Source of the DNA: Gammaproteobacteria bacterium 42_54_T18
GTDB taxonomy: Bacteria; Pseudomonadota; Gammaproteobacteria; Pseudomonadales; Ketobacteraceae
NCBI GenBank assembly: GCA_002163245.1
Contig: MAAL01000185.1
Coordinates: forward strand, 43,369 to 107,368
Length of the DNA: 64,000 nt
Direction of reading: 5' to 3'
Part shown: positions 26,651-37,604 of the stretch, in pieces
Layout: every line of letters starts with the position of its first letter
How positions within the stretch are numbered: position 1 is the first letter of the stretch
The notes under the pieces: model-generated
Database searches by the model: none
What the model was told of the DNA's origin: nothing
What the model saw: only the letters and a program-made list of their open reading frames with translations
Translations under genes and position numbers: made by a program

Positions 26651-27562
26651 CTAAAGCATGTCGTTGCACTTTTTTAGGGCGTCATATGCTGTTTTGAATT
26701 GTTCGGTTTTCAGTGTGGTTGCATAGGTTTGAGTGACAGGCCAGGAGGGCCAAAAACCTACTTTTATTTCAAGGGAGTCGTGATTTTTAATTGTGTTAAC
26801 AAGAGCCTCGTAATTCGTATCAAACAGGATTGATGTAGGGGTGTAGAGCCGTTCGATGGGGATTGTTTGTTGCTGCCCGATAAATACACCTGTGCCTGTA
26901 TAGCTGGTATCAATATTAGATTTGGTGTGAAAGACAATATGTTGCTGTGTTATTTCAAGGTAAGCCGGGGTGTTGCCCTGTCCGTCAGGCATGTTATTGG
27001 TAGTGCTGACTAAGTTACATTGGTTACTTAGGGATTGGCTTTCACTTAGGGTCCAGGGGCCAATTTTCATGGGTAGGGACTCTAAAGAGACGCTGACTTG
27101 TGGAGGTATTGCTGTTGCTATGGTTGGTGTCGTAGTTGATATTGTCGCTGTGTTGGTTGCCGTGGGGGGTGTTAAGGCTTTTTTAGTCGGGGATGTTGAG
27201 GTGAGCTTCTTTTTTGGCGGCGCTGATTTGGTTTGCGGTGGCAGGCTTTTTTTAGCGGTTTTGCTTGGTTTGGCCTTAAGGGGTTGGGATACCTTTTTTT
27301 GTACAGCTTTGGTAGTAGAAATTGTCTTCTTTATTAGTGTTGTTTTGGATAGGTCTGGTTTGGGGACGTATGGCGTGGGTACTACCACGCGAGGAGCGGC
27401 TATAGTCGCGGTTGGAGGTGGTGAAGTTGAATGGGTAGATTGTGTATCTGTAGTAGAAGAGGGGGGGAGGGGAGCGTTAGTTGGCTTCTGCTGTGGTGAG
27501 GAGCAGGATGTGATGAAGAGTACGGTCGTAACCAGCAAAGCGAATGAAAAGTTGTAGTTCAT
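26651..27562 (-). CDS. Pro/Lys/Thr-rich lipoprotein of unknown function
   Basis: 303 aa. The N-terminus has a signal peptide with lipobox ITSC (Cys20). Residues ~25-165 are low complexity, rich in Pro, Thr, Ser, Lys and Ala (for example KKTISTTKAVQKKVSQPLK), and look like a long flexible or wall-spanning linker. The last ~135 residues form a folded domain with WTLSESQSLSNQCNL, GQQQTIPIERLY, and WPSWPVTQTYATT, ending KKCNDML; two or three Cys may pair. I do not recognise the family. It is transcribed apart from its neighbours, upstream of the haem-sensor gene on the same strand. Confidence 0.75.
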   Translation of the reverse strand: MNYNFSFALLVTTVLFITSCSSPQQKPTNAPLPPSSTTDTQSTHSTSPPPTATIAAPRVVVPTPYVPKPDLSKTTLIKKTISTTKAVQKKVSQPLKAKPSKTAKKSLPPQTKSAPPKKKLTSTSPTKKALTPPTATNTATISTTTPTIATAIPPQVSVSLESLPMKIGPWTLSESQSLSNQCNLVSTTNNMPDGQGNTPAYLEITQQHIVFHTKSNIDTSYTGTGVFIGQQQTIPIERLYTPTSILFDTNYEALVNTIKNHDSLEIKVGFWPSWPVTQTYATTLKTEQFKTAYDALKKCNDML

Positions 27563-27742
27563 AAAAAATCCTCAGAGAACGTTGCCGATACAAGTTAGGT
27601 CATTCTTGCAGGTTCTATTAGATTTACAATGAATGATTGCTGTCGATACGGTTATATTTTTATGCCTTTTGGGTGCCTTGCCTGTTAGCCATAAGGGGAT
27701 ATACTGCCAGTTAGACATGGCAGAATAAAAAGAAGGTTTAAG

Positions 27743-29584
27743 ATGGCATCTGAGCCACAAAAAACGCGCAGTTTTTTTTTAGCGGCGATGAATTATTTAA
27801 CATTTCTAGCGATACCTTGTGCGGCGTTGTTGTTGGTGATTTATACGCAATTTACTCGGTCTACTGAAGAGCTGGTTGTTTCTCAGCATCAGTCCCATCA
27901 AGCGGTAGCATTAAAATTACAGGCTTTGGCGTCGGTTCAAGCTTCTTTGCGTTTGTATGTCTCATCTTTAGAGAGTAACGAGGGCCCTCTGATTGAAGGG
28001 GCTTTGATGGAGGTGACGTTGTCGCTATCCGCTTTGCAGCGTTTGGATGGGCAGCAAGACGCGGAAACAATTCAGCTTTTGACGTCCATAGAGCGATATC
28101 AAGAATTATTGGATAGGGCTGCTGAGCGTATGGTGAAGGGTTTGCCTCAGGAGCAAGATACCAACGGTGTTGCTGTTCGGTTGGCTGAGCGCTTGCGAAG
28201 CTCATTACAGTTATCCGCTTATGCAAATCAGAGAGATGCGGATAAATTATATGTTGAGTTAACGAACAAAATTACGCTGTACCATCAAATGTTTATTTTT
28301 GTTTCATGGTCGTTAGTGGCGCTCTTGATCGTTATGTGGTGGCGCCAGCGTGTCCAGCAACGAACAGAAAAAAACCTGCGGTATGTGGCGAGTGAAGCAA
28401 AAAATGCGGTTAAATCGCGAAGTGAATTTATGGCTGTCATGAGTCATGAAATTCGAACACCCTTGAATGGCGTGTTGGGAATGGCTGATTTGTTGCTGCA
28501 AACTAGCCTATCTCCATCGCAGAAGGCATACACAGAAACCATTGTTTCCAGTGGAGATAGTTTGCTGGCGGTTATCAATGATATTTTAGATTTGTCTAAA
28601 ATTGAGGCAGGGCGAGTAGAGTTGGACAATGTGCCTTTCGCCCTGGCCGCTTGTATAAAAAACAATATACAACTTGTTGGTGTAAATAAGTCAGATGAGG
28701 TTTCCCTGTCTTTTAGTGTTGACTCTGGTGTACCAGAATTAATTTGTGCTGATAAGAATCGTCTGTCCCAAATACTGGTGAATTTACTGGGGAATGCATT
28801 AAAGTTTACGCCGAGCGGTTATGTGAAGTTGCACGCGTTTATAGACCCTCTAGATGACAATGTGCTTCATTTCAGTATTAGTGATAGTGGAATTGGTATT
28901 CGACAAGAAGTGTTGCCACATATATTTGATTCTTTTTCTCAGGCGGATTCAACTATTACCCGGGATTTTGGTGGCACAGGTTTGGGGCTGGCGATCACGA
29001 AGCTGTTGGTTACGCTTATGGGGGGACAGGTGGAGGTTAGTAGTAAAGCGGGAAGCGGTAGTTGTTTTGAATTCTCGATCAATATTGCGAAAGTTGATGC
29101 TTTTATAGATGCATGTAAAGGCGCTGACACTGAAAGTGTGACGGTGGTATCCGAGGTTAGGCGAGAATCGGTTCGGATATTGGTAGCAGAAGACAATATC
29201 GTTAATCAGAAGGTTATTTCTAAGATGTTGAAAAACCTTCATTACGAGCATGATTTGGCGATTAACGGTGTTGAAGCTGTGTCAAAGTCTGACAAGCAGC
29301 ATTATGATTTGATACTTATGGATTTACAGATGCCAGAATTGAGCGGGCTGGAGGCGGCAGATCGAATATTAGCTACCTGCAGTGAAGGAGGTGGTGGGGC
29401 GAAGTGTTGTCCAGTGATTGTTGCATTGACGGCGAATGTGCTGGAAGACGATCGGATTCGTTGTGAGCAGGCAGGCATGTCTGGTTTTTTGGCAAAACCC
29501 GTCAAACAAAGGGACCTAGAAGACTGTCTAAACCGATTGTTAGGAGCTTCAGCCTTAGCTGAGCCCCCTTTGAGAATGCGCTAG
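27743..29584 (+). CDS. Hybrid sensor histidine kinase (TM-sensor-TM-HisKA-HATPase-REC)
   Basis: 613 aa, complete. Two TM helices (about 15-37 and 180-198) enclose a ~140-aa extracytoplasmic helical sensor. HisKA carries H235 in MSHEIRTPLNGV; the ATPase has an N-box (NLLGNALKFT), DSGIGI and GGTGLGLAI. The receiver begins ILVAEDNIVNQ and has phospho-Asp D527 (LMDLQMP), Thr in ALTANV and Lys in LAKPVKQ. It has no PAS or HAMP, and no Hpt, so a separate phosphotransfer protein is needed. It is divergent from the lipoprotein gene and ends 5 bp from the convergent ispB. Confidence 0.92.
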   Translation: MASEPQKTRSFFLAAMNYLTFLAIPCAALLLVIYTQFTRSTEELVVSQHQSHQAVALKLQALASVQASLRLYVSSLESNEGPLIEGALMEVTLSLSALQRLDGQQDAETIQLLTSIERYQELLDRAAERMVKGLPQEQDTNGVAVRLAERLRSSLQLSAYANQRDADKLYVELTNKITLYHQMFIFVSWSLVALLIVMWWRQRVQQRTEKNLRYVASEAKNAVKSRSEFMAVMSHEIRTPLNGVLGMADLLLQTSLSPSQKAYTETIVSSGDSLLAVINDILDLSKIEAGRVELDNVPFALAACIKNNIQLVGVNKSDEVSLSFSVDSGVPELICADKNRLSQILVNLLGNALKFTPSGYVKLHAFIDPLDDNVLHFSISDSGIGIRQEVLPHIFDSFSQADSTITRDFGGTGLGLAITKLLVTLMGGQVEVSSKAGSGSCFEFSINIAKVDAFIDACKGADTESVTVVSEVRRESVRILVAEDNIVNQKVISKMLKNLHYEHDLAINGVEAVSKSDKQHYDLILMDLQMPELSGLEAADRILATCSEGGGGAKCCPVIVALTANVLEDDRIRCEQAGMSGFLAKPVKQRDLEDCLNRLLGASALAEPPLRMR

Positions 29585-29589
29585 ATTTG

Positions 29590-30558
29590 TTAGTGGTCTC
29601 GGTTGACTGCCAGGTCCGCCAGTGCGATAAGTGCGTCTTTGTATTGTGAGTCAGGTACACCAGACAGGGCTTCTTTAGCCATATCTGACTGGTGGTGCGC
29701 TGCTTTTAGCGTGTAATCCAATGCCCCGCTGTTTTGCACAGCTGCAGTGATGGCTTCGAGCTGGTCTAGCCCGCCATGTTTAATGGCTTTTTTTATCAAC
29801 TCGGATTCCTCTGGGGAGCCTCGCTTCATGGCTTCAATGAGAGGTAGTGTGGGTTTGCCTTCCGCTAAATCATCACCAACATTTTTACCCATCTCATCTG
29901 CGTTACCGGTGTAATCCAGTACGTCATCAATAAGTTGGAAGGCCCGACCTAGGTGGTCGGCGTAACGTGCAAAGTTACTTTCCATGTTGTTTGCGGGGTG
30001 TGCTAATACAGAGCCTGCTTCTGCGGCTGCTTCAAACATCTTGGCCGTTTTGTAGTGAATGACTTCCATATAGCGCTCTTCTGTCGTGTCAGGGTCACGG
30101 CAGTTGATGAGCTGTAAGACTTCGCCTTCTGCAATAAGATTGGTTGCATCCGAAATGATACCTAGTACCCTTAGGTTGCCAAGGGATACCACCATCTGAA
30201 ATGCTCGAGAAATAAGGAAATCCCCAACTAAGACGCTGGGTGCGTTGCCCCATACACTATTGACTGTTGCTTTGCCTCTGCGTAAATCAGACTTATCAAC
30301 TACATCATCATGTAATAGTGTTGCAGTATGAAGAAATTCAACCACTGCAGCAATATTGATATGTTCTTTGCCGTCATAACCTGCAGCCCTAGCACTGAGT
30401 AACGAGATTAGTGGTCGAAGCCGTTTACCGCCGCTTTCGATAATATACTTGCCGACTTCTTCTACCAAAGGAACGCGAGTGTGAATTTGCTGGATAATGA
30501 GTTCGTTAACCGCCTCAAAGTCCTCTTCAACTACGGCAGATATTTCTTTGAAATTCAT
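29590..30558 (-). CDS. ispB: Octaprenyl diphosphate synthase
   Basis: Builds the C40 (or similar) isoprenoid side chain of ubiquinone. 322 aa, normal length. First Asp-rich motif DDVVD (LLHDDVVDKSDLRRG), second DDVLD (LIDDVLDYTGNA), with GGKRLRP near residue 44. It is divergent from rplU-rpmA, the arrangement found across gammaproteobacteria. Confidence 0.96.
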   Translation of the reverse strand: MNFKEISAVVEEDFEAVNELIIQQIHTRVPLVEEVGKYIIESGGKRLRPLISLLSARAAGYDGKEHINIAAVVEFLHTATLLHDDVVDKSDLRRGKATVNSVWGNAPSVLVGDFLISRAFQMVVSLGNLRVLGIISDATNLIAEGEVLQLINCRDPDTTEERYMEVIHYKTAKMFEAAAEAGSVLAHPANNMESNFARYADHLGRAFQLIDDVLDYTGNADEMGKNVGDDLAEGKPTLPLIEAMKRGSPEESELIKKAIKHGGLDQLEAITAAVQNSGALDYTLKAAHHQSDMAKEALSGVPDSQYKDALIALADLAVNRDH

Positions 30559-30932
30559 AGGGATGACTGGCCAATTTAGATATAAGCAATGATTTAGCGC
30601 TAAGGTTCGACTGCTTTCCAGGCGAAATGTGAGGCAATGCTATGGGGCGGATACAGGGGTGTCAAGGGAACTGAGAAGTTCAGTCATTATTTTGGTTAAA
30701 TAGTGGCATTAAACTGAGAAACGTCGGTGGTTTTCTCGCATTTAACCTTCTTTGTTGCTTATCTTGTATTCTAATGTGAAAAATACTTGCGGCAAGGTAG
30801 GCATTACCGTAGAATTCGGCCCCCTGTAGCCCTGCATATTCCAGTGACTTTTTATGCGGCTAAGAATTGATGATGTGAGGTGCTTTGCCTTGCATCTATA
30901 TAAATGAAGACATTCTATTGGAGTTAGCTAAC
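30559..30932. other. Intergenic region between ispB and rplU
   Basis: 374 bp between divergent genes. It contains the probable rplU promoter (30787-30815) and the rplU ribosome-binding site (GGAG at 30920-30923). The part next to ispB (30559-30780) shows no distinct element beyond an AT-rich tract. Nothing else recognised. Confidence 0.5.
30787..30815 (+). promoter_or_regulatory. Probable rplU-rpmA promoter
   Basis: TTGCGG (30787-30792), 17-bp spacer, TAGAAT (30810-30815), followed by a GC-rich discriminator (TCGGCCCCC), typical of ribosomal protein promoters under stringent control. A 5' leader of about 110 bases precedes rplU. Confidence 0.6.
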
Positions 30933-31244
30933 ATGTACGCGGTAATTAAGAGCGGCGGTAAGCAGCATCGTGTTGTTGAAGGTGAAGTATTAAAGTTAGA
31001 GTTGATTGATGCAGAGCCAGGCAGTGCAATTGAGTTTGACGAAGTGTTATTGGTAGCTGACGGTAGCGATGTAAAAGTCGGCGCACCTGTCGTTGAAGGT
31101 AGCAAGGTTACTGCTGAAGTAGTAACGCATGGTCGTGGTGATAAGGTTAAAATCATCAAATTCCGTCGTCGTAAGCACCATATGAAGCGTATGGGCCATC
31201 GTCAATGGTATACTGAAGTTAAAATTACAGGCATTAGCGCTTAA
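30933..31244 (+). CDS. rplU: 50S ribosomal protein L21
   Basis: 103-aa protein of the large subunit that binds 23S rRNA with L20. Start at ATG 30933 ([14 protein letters not shown]) with GGAG nine bases upstream; the longer frame to 30885 has no support. Signature [19 protein letters not shown] near the C-terminus. First gene of the rplU-rpmA operon. Confidence 0.98.
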   Translation: MYAVIKSGGKQHRVVEGEVLKLELIDAEPGSAIEFDEVLLVADGSDVKVGAPVVEGSKVTAEVVTHGRGDKVKIIKFRRRKHHMKRMGHRQWYTEVKITGISA

Positions 31245-31314
31245 TTTAGGGCTGGTTGCGTTATAGGCTTATTATAGTTAATAGGTCTAGTTTAGACATT
31301 GAAGGAGACATAAA

Positions 31315-31584
31315 ATGGCTCATAAGAAAGCTGGTGGTAGTACCAATAACGGTCGCGATTCCGAATCAAAACGCTTAGGCGTTAAATTGTTTGGCGGCCA
31401 ACAAGCATTAGCAGGTAATATTTTGGTTCGTCAGCGTGGAACTAAATTCCACCCAGGAAAGAACGTAGGTATTGGCAAAGATCATACTTTGTTTGCTACA
31501 GCTGAAGGTGAAGTATTGTTTGAAATTAAAGGGCCTCAGAGTCGTAAATACGTTTCTATTGTCCCTGCTGCACCTGCTGCGTAA
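31315..31584 (+). CDS. rpmA: 50S ribosomal protein L27
   Basis: 89-aa protein near the peptidyl transferase centre. Begins [16 protein letters not shown], with no extra N-terminal extension to be cleaved (unlike Firmicutes). AAGGAGA lies just upstream. A clear terminator follows at 31652. Confidence 0.98.
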   Translation: MAHKKAGGSTNNGRDSESKRLGVKLFGGQQALAGNILVRQRGTKFHPGKNVGIGKDHTLFATAEGEVLFEIKGPQSRKYVSIVPAAPAA

Positions 31585-31651
31585 TTCGCTTGGTGTAGAT
31601 TTGCCTCAAGGCATTTTTTCAAACCTTTGATTGATTTAGGGGTTTGAAGTA

Positions 31652-31682
31652 AAAAAGCCCTGCCATTGCGGCAGGGCTTTTT
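31652..31682 (+). terminator. Rho-independent terminator after rpmA
   Basis: GCCCTGCC (31657-31664) pairs with GGCAGGGC (31670-31677) around a 5-base loop, flanked by A5 and T5 runs. It separates rplU-rpmA from obgE. Confidence 0.93.
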
Positions 31683-31742
31683 GCGTCTAGGGCTATACTG
31701 TTTTAATTATATGTTGGTTGTAAGTTTGCGATTGGAGGCTAA

Positions 31743-34128
<2,386 letters not shown>

Positions 34129-34180
34129 GCGTGTTTTTTGGCGGTATGCTGCCGGGCTACAGGGCTTGGTTGCAAAATAT

Positions 34181-34224
34181 CTAAACACAAAAAAGCCGGC
34201 AAATGCCGGCTTTTTTGTGTTTAG
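34181..34224. terminator. Bidirectional terminator between proB and rpsT
   Basis: Perfect 20-bp stem (34181-34200 with 34205-34224), loop AAAT; core GCCGGC flanked by A6 and T6 runs, extending into CTAAACAC/GTGTTTAG. Serves both converging genes. Confidence 0.95.
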
Positions 34225-34258
34225 AGCCAAGGCTCTGAACGTATTTCTATATCGATGC

Positions 34259-34522
34259 TTACGCTAGTGCTTTAACCTTCGCGTTTAAGCGGCTTTTATG
34301 ACGAGCTGCTTTGTTTTTGTGCATGATACCTTTGTTAACCATGCTATCGATAACTGGGATAGTGGCCGTTAGCGCTTCTTGAGCTTTTGCTTTGTCGCCA
34401 GCTTCGATTGCGTTTAAAGTGTTCTTTAGAAACGTGCGCGCCATGGAGCGCAAGCTAACATTTCGCTTGCGGTTCGTCTCGGCTTGGCGAGCACGTTTTT
34501 TTGCTTGGGGTGAATTAGCCAA
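34259..34522 (-). CDS. rpsT: 30S ribosomal protein S20
   Basis: 87-aa rRNA-binding protein, start [13 protein letters not shown], rich in Lys/Arg/Ala. Normally autoregulated through its leader. Convergent with proB, divergent from murJ, as in related genomes. Confidence 0.98.
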   Translation of the reverse strand: MANSPQAKKRARQAETNRKRNVSLRSMARTFLKNTLNAIEAGDKAKAQEALTATIPVIDSMVNKGIMHKNKAARHKSRLNAKVKALA

Positions 34523-34810
34523 GGTTTTGCTCCTAATAAATCGTTATTACAATTTGAAATGAATGCTGTTAACGGGTGTTTGTATACCGCTAACCCGTTG
34601 AAACCTATTTCAAGGACGCGGAATTATTCCTGTAGAGGCCTTGAATGTCAACCATTATAGCGAATTTCCATATGATTTCTGTTGGTTGGTGCTGGTTTGC
34701 CTATGTGAGATCAGTGATTTCTATCTTGGCTTTATCTGCTGAGCGGCTTAGGACAGGGGCGTCAAAGTAATATATGATGCTTGCCGATATTGATAGGGGA
34801 ATGCCATCGC

Positions 34811-36412
34811 GTGTCTAATTCGTCTGAAGCACCAGAAAACACTGTGAAAAACAGTAATAATGAGCAAAAAACAGGTCGTACACCGGGCTTGTTACGGTCT
34901 TCCGGTATTGTCAGTGTTATGACAATGTTGTCTAGAGTCTTAGGGTTAGTAAGGGATGTAACTTTTGCGAATTTATTTGGCGCAGGGTCTGGGGCGGATG
35001 CATTTTTTGTTGCTTTTAAAATTCCCAGCTTCTTTAGGCGCCTGTTTGCTGAGGGGGCATTTAATCAGGCTTTTGTACCCATACTGACTGAGTATAAAAC
35101 AAAGAAAGACCACCTGGCCGTAAAGATGCTGATAGCGAATACCGCAGGCAGTCTTGCAGGTGTTTTGTCGGTAGTGACGCTAATAGTGGTGTTTGCATCA
35201 TCTTATGTTGTGTACATTTTTGCTCCAGGTTTTGCATCGTTACCTGCCAAAATGACATTGGCTGGGGATATGTTGCAAATTACCTTTCCTTATTTGTTAT
35301 TGGTTTCATTGACTGCCTTTTCTGGGAGTGTGTTAAATAGTTACGGTCGATTTGCTGTGCCTGCATTTACCCCAGTAATACTTAACCTTGTGCTGATTGC
35401 CTGCGCCTTTTTGCTTTCTCCTTTATTTGAACAGCCAATTATGGCTCTTGCCTGGGGGGTGTTGTTGGCAGGAGGGGTGCAGCTGCTGTTCCAATTTCCT
35501 TTTTTAAAACAGCTTGATTTTACGCCTATGCCTCGTTGGGGGTGGAATACTGAAGGCGTTGTACGTATTCGAACACTTATGATCCCAGCATTATTTGGTG
35601 TGTCTGTAGGGCAGATTAACCTGTTGTTGGATACTATTTTGGCATCATTCTTAGAGGATGGCAGTGTTTCGTGGCTGTATTATTCAGATCGGCTTATGGA
35701 ATTACCATTAGGTGTTTTTGGTATTGCTATAGCGACAGTTATTTTGCCCAGCCTGTCGACAAAGCATGCTGAAAAATCCACAGATTCCTTTTCAGAAACC
35801 CTAAATTGGGCGGTGCGAATGGTATTGTTTATTGGTGTACCTTCAGCTTTGGCCCTTGGCGTGTTGGCTGAGCCTTTATTAGTTACGTTATTTCAATATG
35901 GTGAATTTGGTGCCAGTGATGTGGATAAAGCTGCGTTGAGTTTGCGAGCCTATGCGGCAGGGTTGTTGGGCTTTATGCTGATTAAAGTATTGGCTCCTGG
36001 TTATTTTGCCCGTCAGGATACCAAGACACCAGTGAAGATAGGGATCGCTGCGATGGTTGCCAATATGGTGTTTAACCTTATGTTAATTATCCCCCTTGCT
36101 CATGCTGGTTTAGCGTTGGCTACCTCTATGTCGGCACTTCTAAATGCAGGATTGTTACTTAATGGGCTTGTTCGAAGTGGCGTGTTTAAGTTCCATCGTG
36201 GCTGGGGGCGTTTTGGCTTGCAGCTGATACTGGGCAATAGCGCTTTACTTGTGGCCTTGGTGGCACTAAATCAGCCTTTAGAGCAATGGTTGGCGTGGAG
36301 TGTGACTTCTCGTGTTGGGTGGGTGGCCCTTATTGTTGTTTCGGGTATGGCAGTCTATTTTTTAGCGTTGGGGCTTGCTGGAATGCGGCTTAGGCATCTA
36401 AAGCACATCTAA
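34811..36412 (+). CDS. murJ: Lipid II flippase MurJ (MviN)
   Basis: Moves lipid II across the inner membrane for peptidoglycan synthesis. About 533 aa with 14 predicted TM helices. Family motifs GLVRDVTFANLFGAG, GADAFFVAFKIPSFFRRLFAEGAF and LAPGYFARQDTKTPV. I use GTG 34811 as the start, because AGGGGA lies 11-13 bp upstream and the segment before the first helix (residues 1-30) is hydrophilic and poorly conserved; a TTG at 34781 is the alternative. Confidence 0.95.
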   Translation: MSNSSEAPENTVKNSNNEQKTGRTPGLLRSSGIVSVMTMLSRVLGLVRDVTFANLFGAGSGADAFFVAFKIPSFFRRLFAEGAFNQAFVPILTEYKTKKDHLAVKMLIANTAGSLAGVLSVVTLIVVFASSYVVYIFAPGFASLPAKMTLAGDMLQITFPYLLLVSLTAFSGSVLNSYGRFAVPAFTPVILNLVLIACAFLLSPLFEQPIMALAWGVLLAGGVQLLFQFPFLKQLDFTPMPRWGWNTEGVVRIRTLMIPALFGVSVGQINLLLDTILASFLEDGSVSWLYYSDRLMELPLGVFGIAIATVILPSLSTKHAEKSTDSFSETLNWAVRMVLFIGVPSALALGVLAEPLLVTLFQYGEFGASDVDKAALSLRAYAAGLLGFMLIKVLAPGYFARQDTKTPVKIGIAAMVANMVFNLMLIIPLAHAGLALATSMSALLNAGLLLNGLVRSGVFKFHRGWGRFGLQLILGNSALLVALVALNQPLEQWLAWSVTSRVGWVALIVVSGMAVYFLALGLAGMRLRHLKHI

Positions 36413-36457
36413 ACAATACAGAAACTGCACAAAGGGGGGGAATTGTCGTTATTAAGA

Positions 36458-36487
36458 ATGACCTAATAGGGCGGTTTCTTATATAAT
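36458..36487 (+). promoter_or_regulatory. Probable ribF promoter
   Basis: ATGACC (36458-36463), 18-bp spacer, perfect TATAAT (36482-36487), about 48 bp before the ribF start. The -35 box is only a 4/6 match. Confidence 0.5.
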
Positions 36488-36534
36488 GCGGAGTTTCGAC
36501 CGATCAACGACCGACCAACGACTGAGCAGCTGTA

Positions 36535-37491
36535 ATGGAATTTATTCGCGGGGCCTACAATTTACAATCTCACCATCAGGGATGTGTCGCGACGATTGGT
36601 AATTTTGATGGTGTTCATTTGGGACATCAAGCAATTATTCAGCAGTTGTTAACAAAGGCAAGTGATTTATCCTTGCCATCTGTAGTGATTTTATTTGAAC
36701 CACAACCCCGAGAGTATTTCACAGAAGGTGAGATGTTCGCAGGAGTAACCCTTGGTGCAACACCTGCCCGGTTAACAACGGTGCGTGAAAAAGTAGAAGT
36801 GCTAACAATGTTAGGGGTTGATCGTATACTGTGCTTGAAATTTAACAAAGCTATGTGTTCACTGACGGCCACTCAGTTTTGCCAGAAGGTACTGGTTGAC
36901 GGGCTTGCTATAAAACACCTTGTTGTTGGTGATGATTTTCACTTTGGTAACGATCGTTGCGGTGATTTTGCGTTTTTACAAAAAACTGGAGTCGTGAATG
37001 GATTTTCAGTGGAGAACACCTGTACATACGAAGTGAATGGAGAACGAGTCAGTAGCACACGAATACGTGCAGCTCTAAAAAGTGGTAAGTTCGAATTAGT
37101 TGAGTCTCTTTTAGGGCGCCATTACAGCATATCGGGACGTGTGGTACATGGGGATCAGATAGGTCGAACCATTGGTGTGCCAACGGCGAACGTGTTGTTG
37201 CAACGAACAGTATCTCCGTTAAATGGAGTGTTTGCTGTACGGGTTGTCATTGCTGGTGCTGCAGAGGCTGTTCCTGGTGTCGCTAATGTGGGTATTCGAC
37301 CAACGGTGGGGGGAAGGCAAATGCGGCTTGAGGCACACTTACTGGATTTTAATGACACCATTTATGGCGATCGAGTGATTGTGAGTTTTCGTGAGAAAAT
37401 TCGAAGTGAAGAGAAATTTGAAGGTTTGGATGCCTTGAAGGCACAAATTGCCAATGATATTGATGCTGCAAAGATGTTTTTCATGCAATAG
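36535..37491 (+). CDS. ribF: Bifunctional riboflavin kinase / FAD synthetase
   Basis: Makes FMN from riboflavin and FAD from FMN. 318 aa, normal length. Nucleotidyltransferase signature GNFDGVHLGHQ near residue 22, SSTRIRAALKSG about residue 165, and riboflavin kinase motif GRTIGVPTANV about residue 205. First of ribF-ileS-lspA-fkpB-ispH on the plus strand. Confidence 0.97.
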   Translation: MEFIRGAYNLQSHHQGCVATIGNFDGVHLGHQAIIQQLLTKASDLSLPSVVILFEPQPREYFTEGEMFAGVTLGATPARLTTVREKVEVLTMLGVDRILCLKFNKAMCSLTATQFCQKVLVDGLAIKHLVVGDDFHFGNDRCGDFAFLQKTGVVNGFSVENTCTYEVNGERVSSTRIRAALKSGKFELVESLLGRHYSISGRVVHGDQIGRTIGVPTANVLLQRTVSPLNGVFAVRVVIAGAAEAVPGVANVGIRPTVGGRQMRLEAHLLDFNDTIYGDRVIVSFREKIRSEEKFEGLDALKAQIANDIDAAKMFFMQ

Positions 37492-37604
37492 ATTAAACGT
37501 ATAAGAAGAACATTGTTTGCGGTGCGCACTACAAAAAAACGTACTAACTTTATAAACCCAACTATCTAATTAACTGCTAGCGCTATCCCAAGACGGATTA
37601 TTTC

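Noticed and set aside
26970..27557. 195-aa plus-strand reading frame
   Set aside because: It is the antisense shadow of the low-complexity lipoprotein gene; its Val/Gly-rich sequence mirrors the Pro/Thr codons and has no family features.
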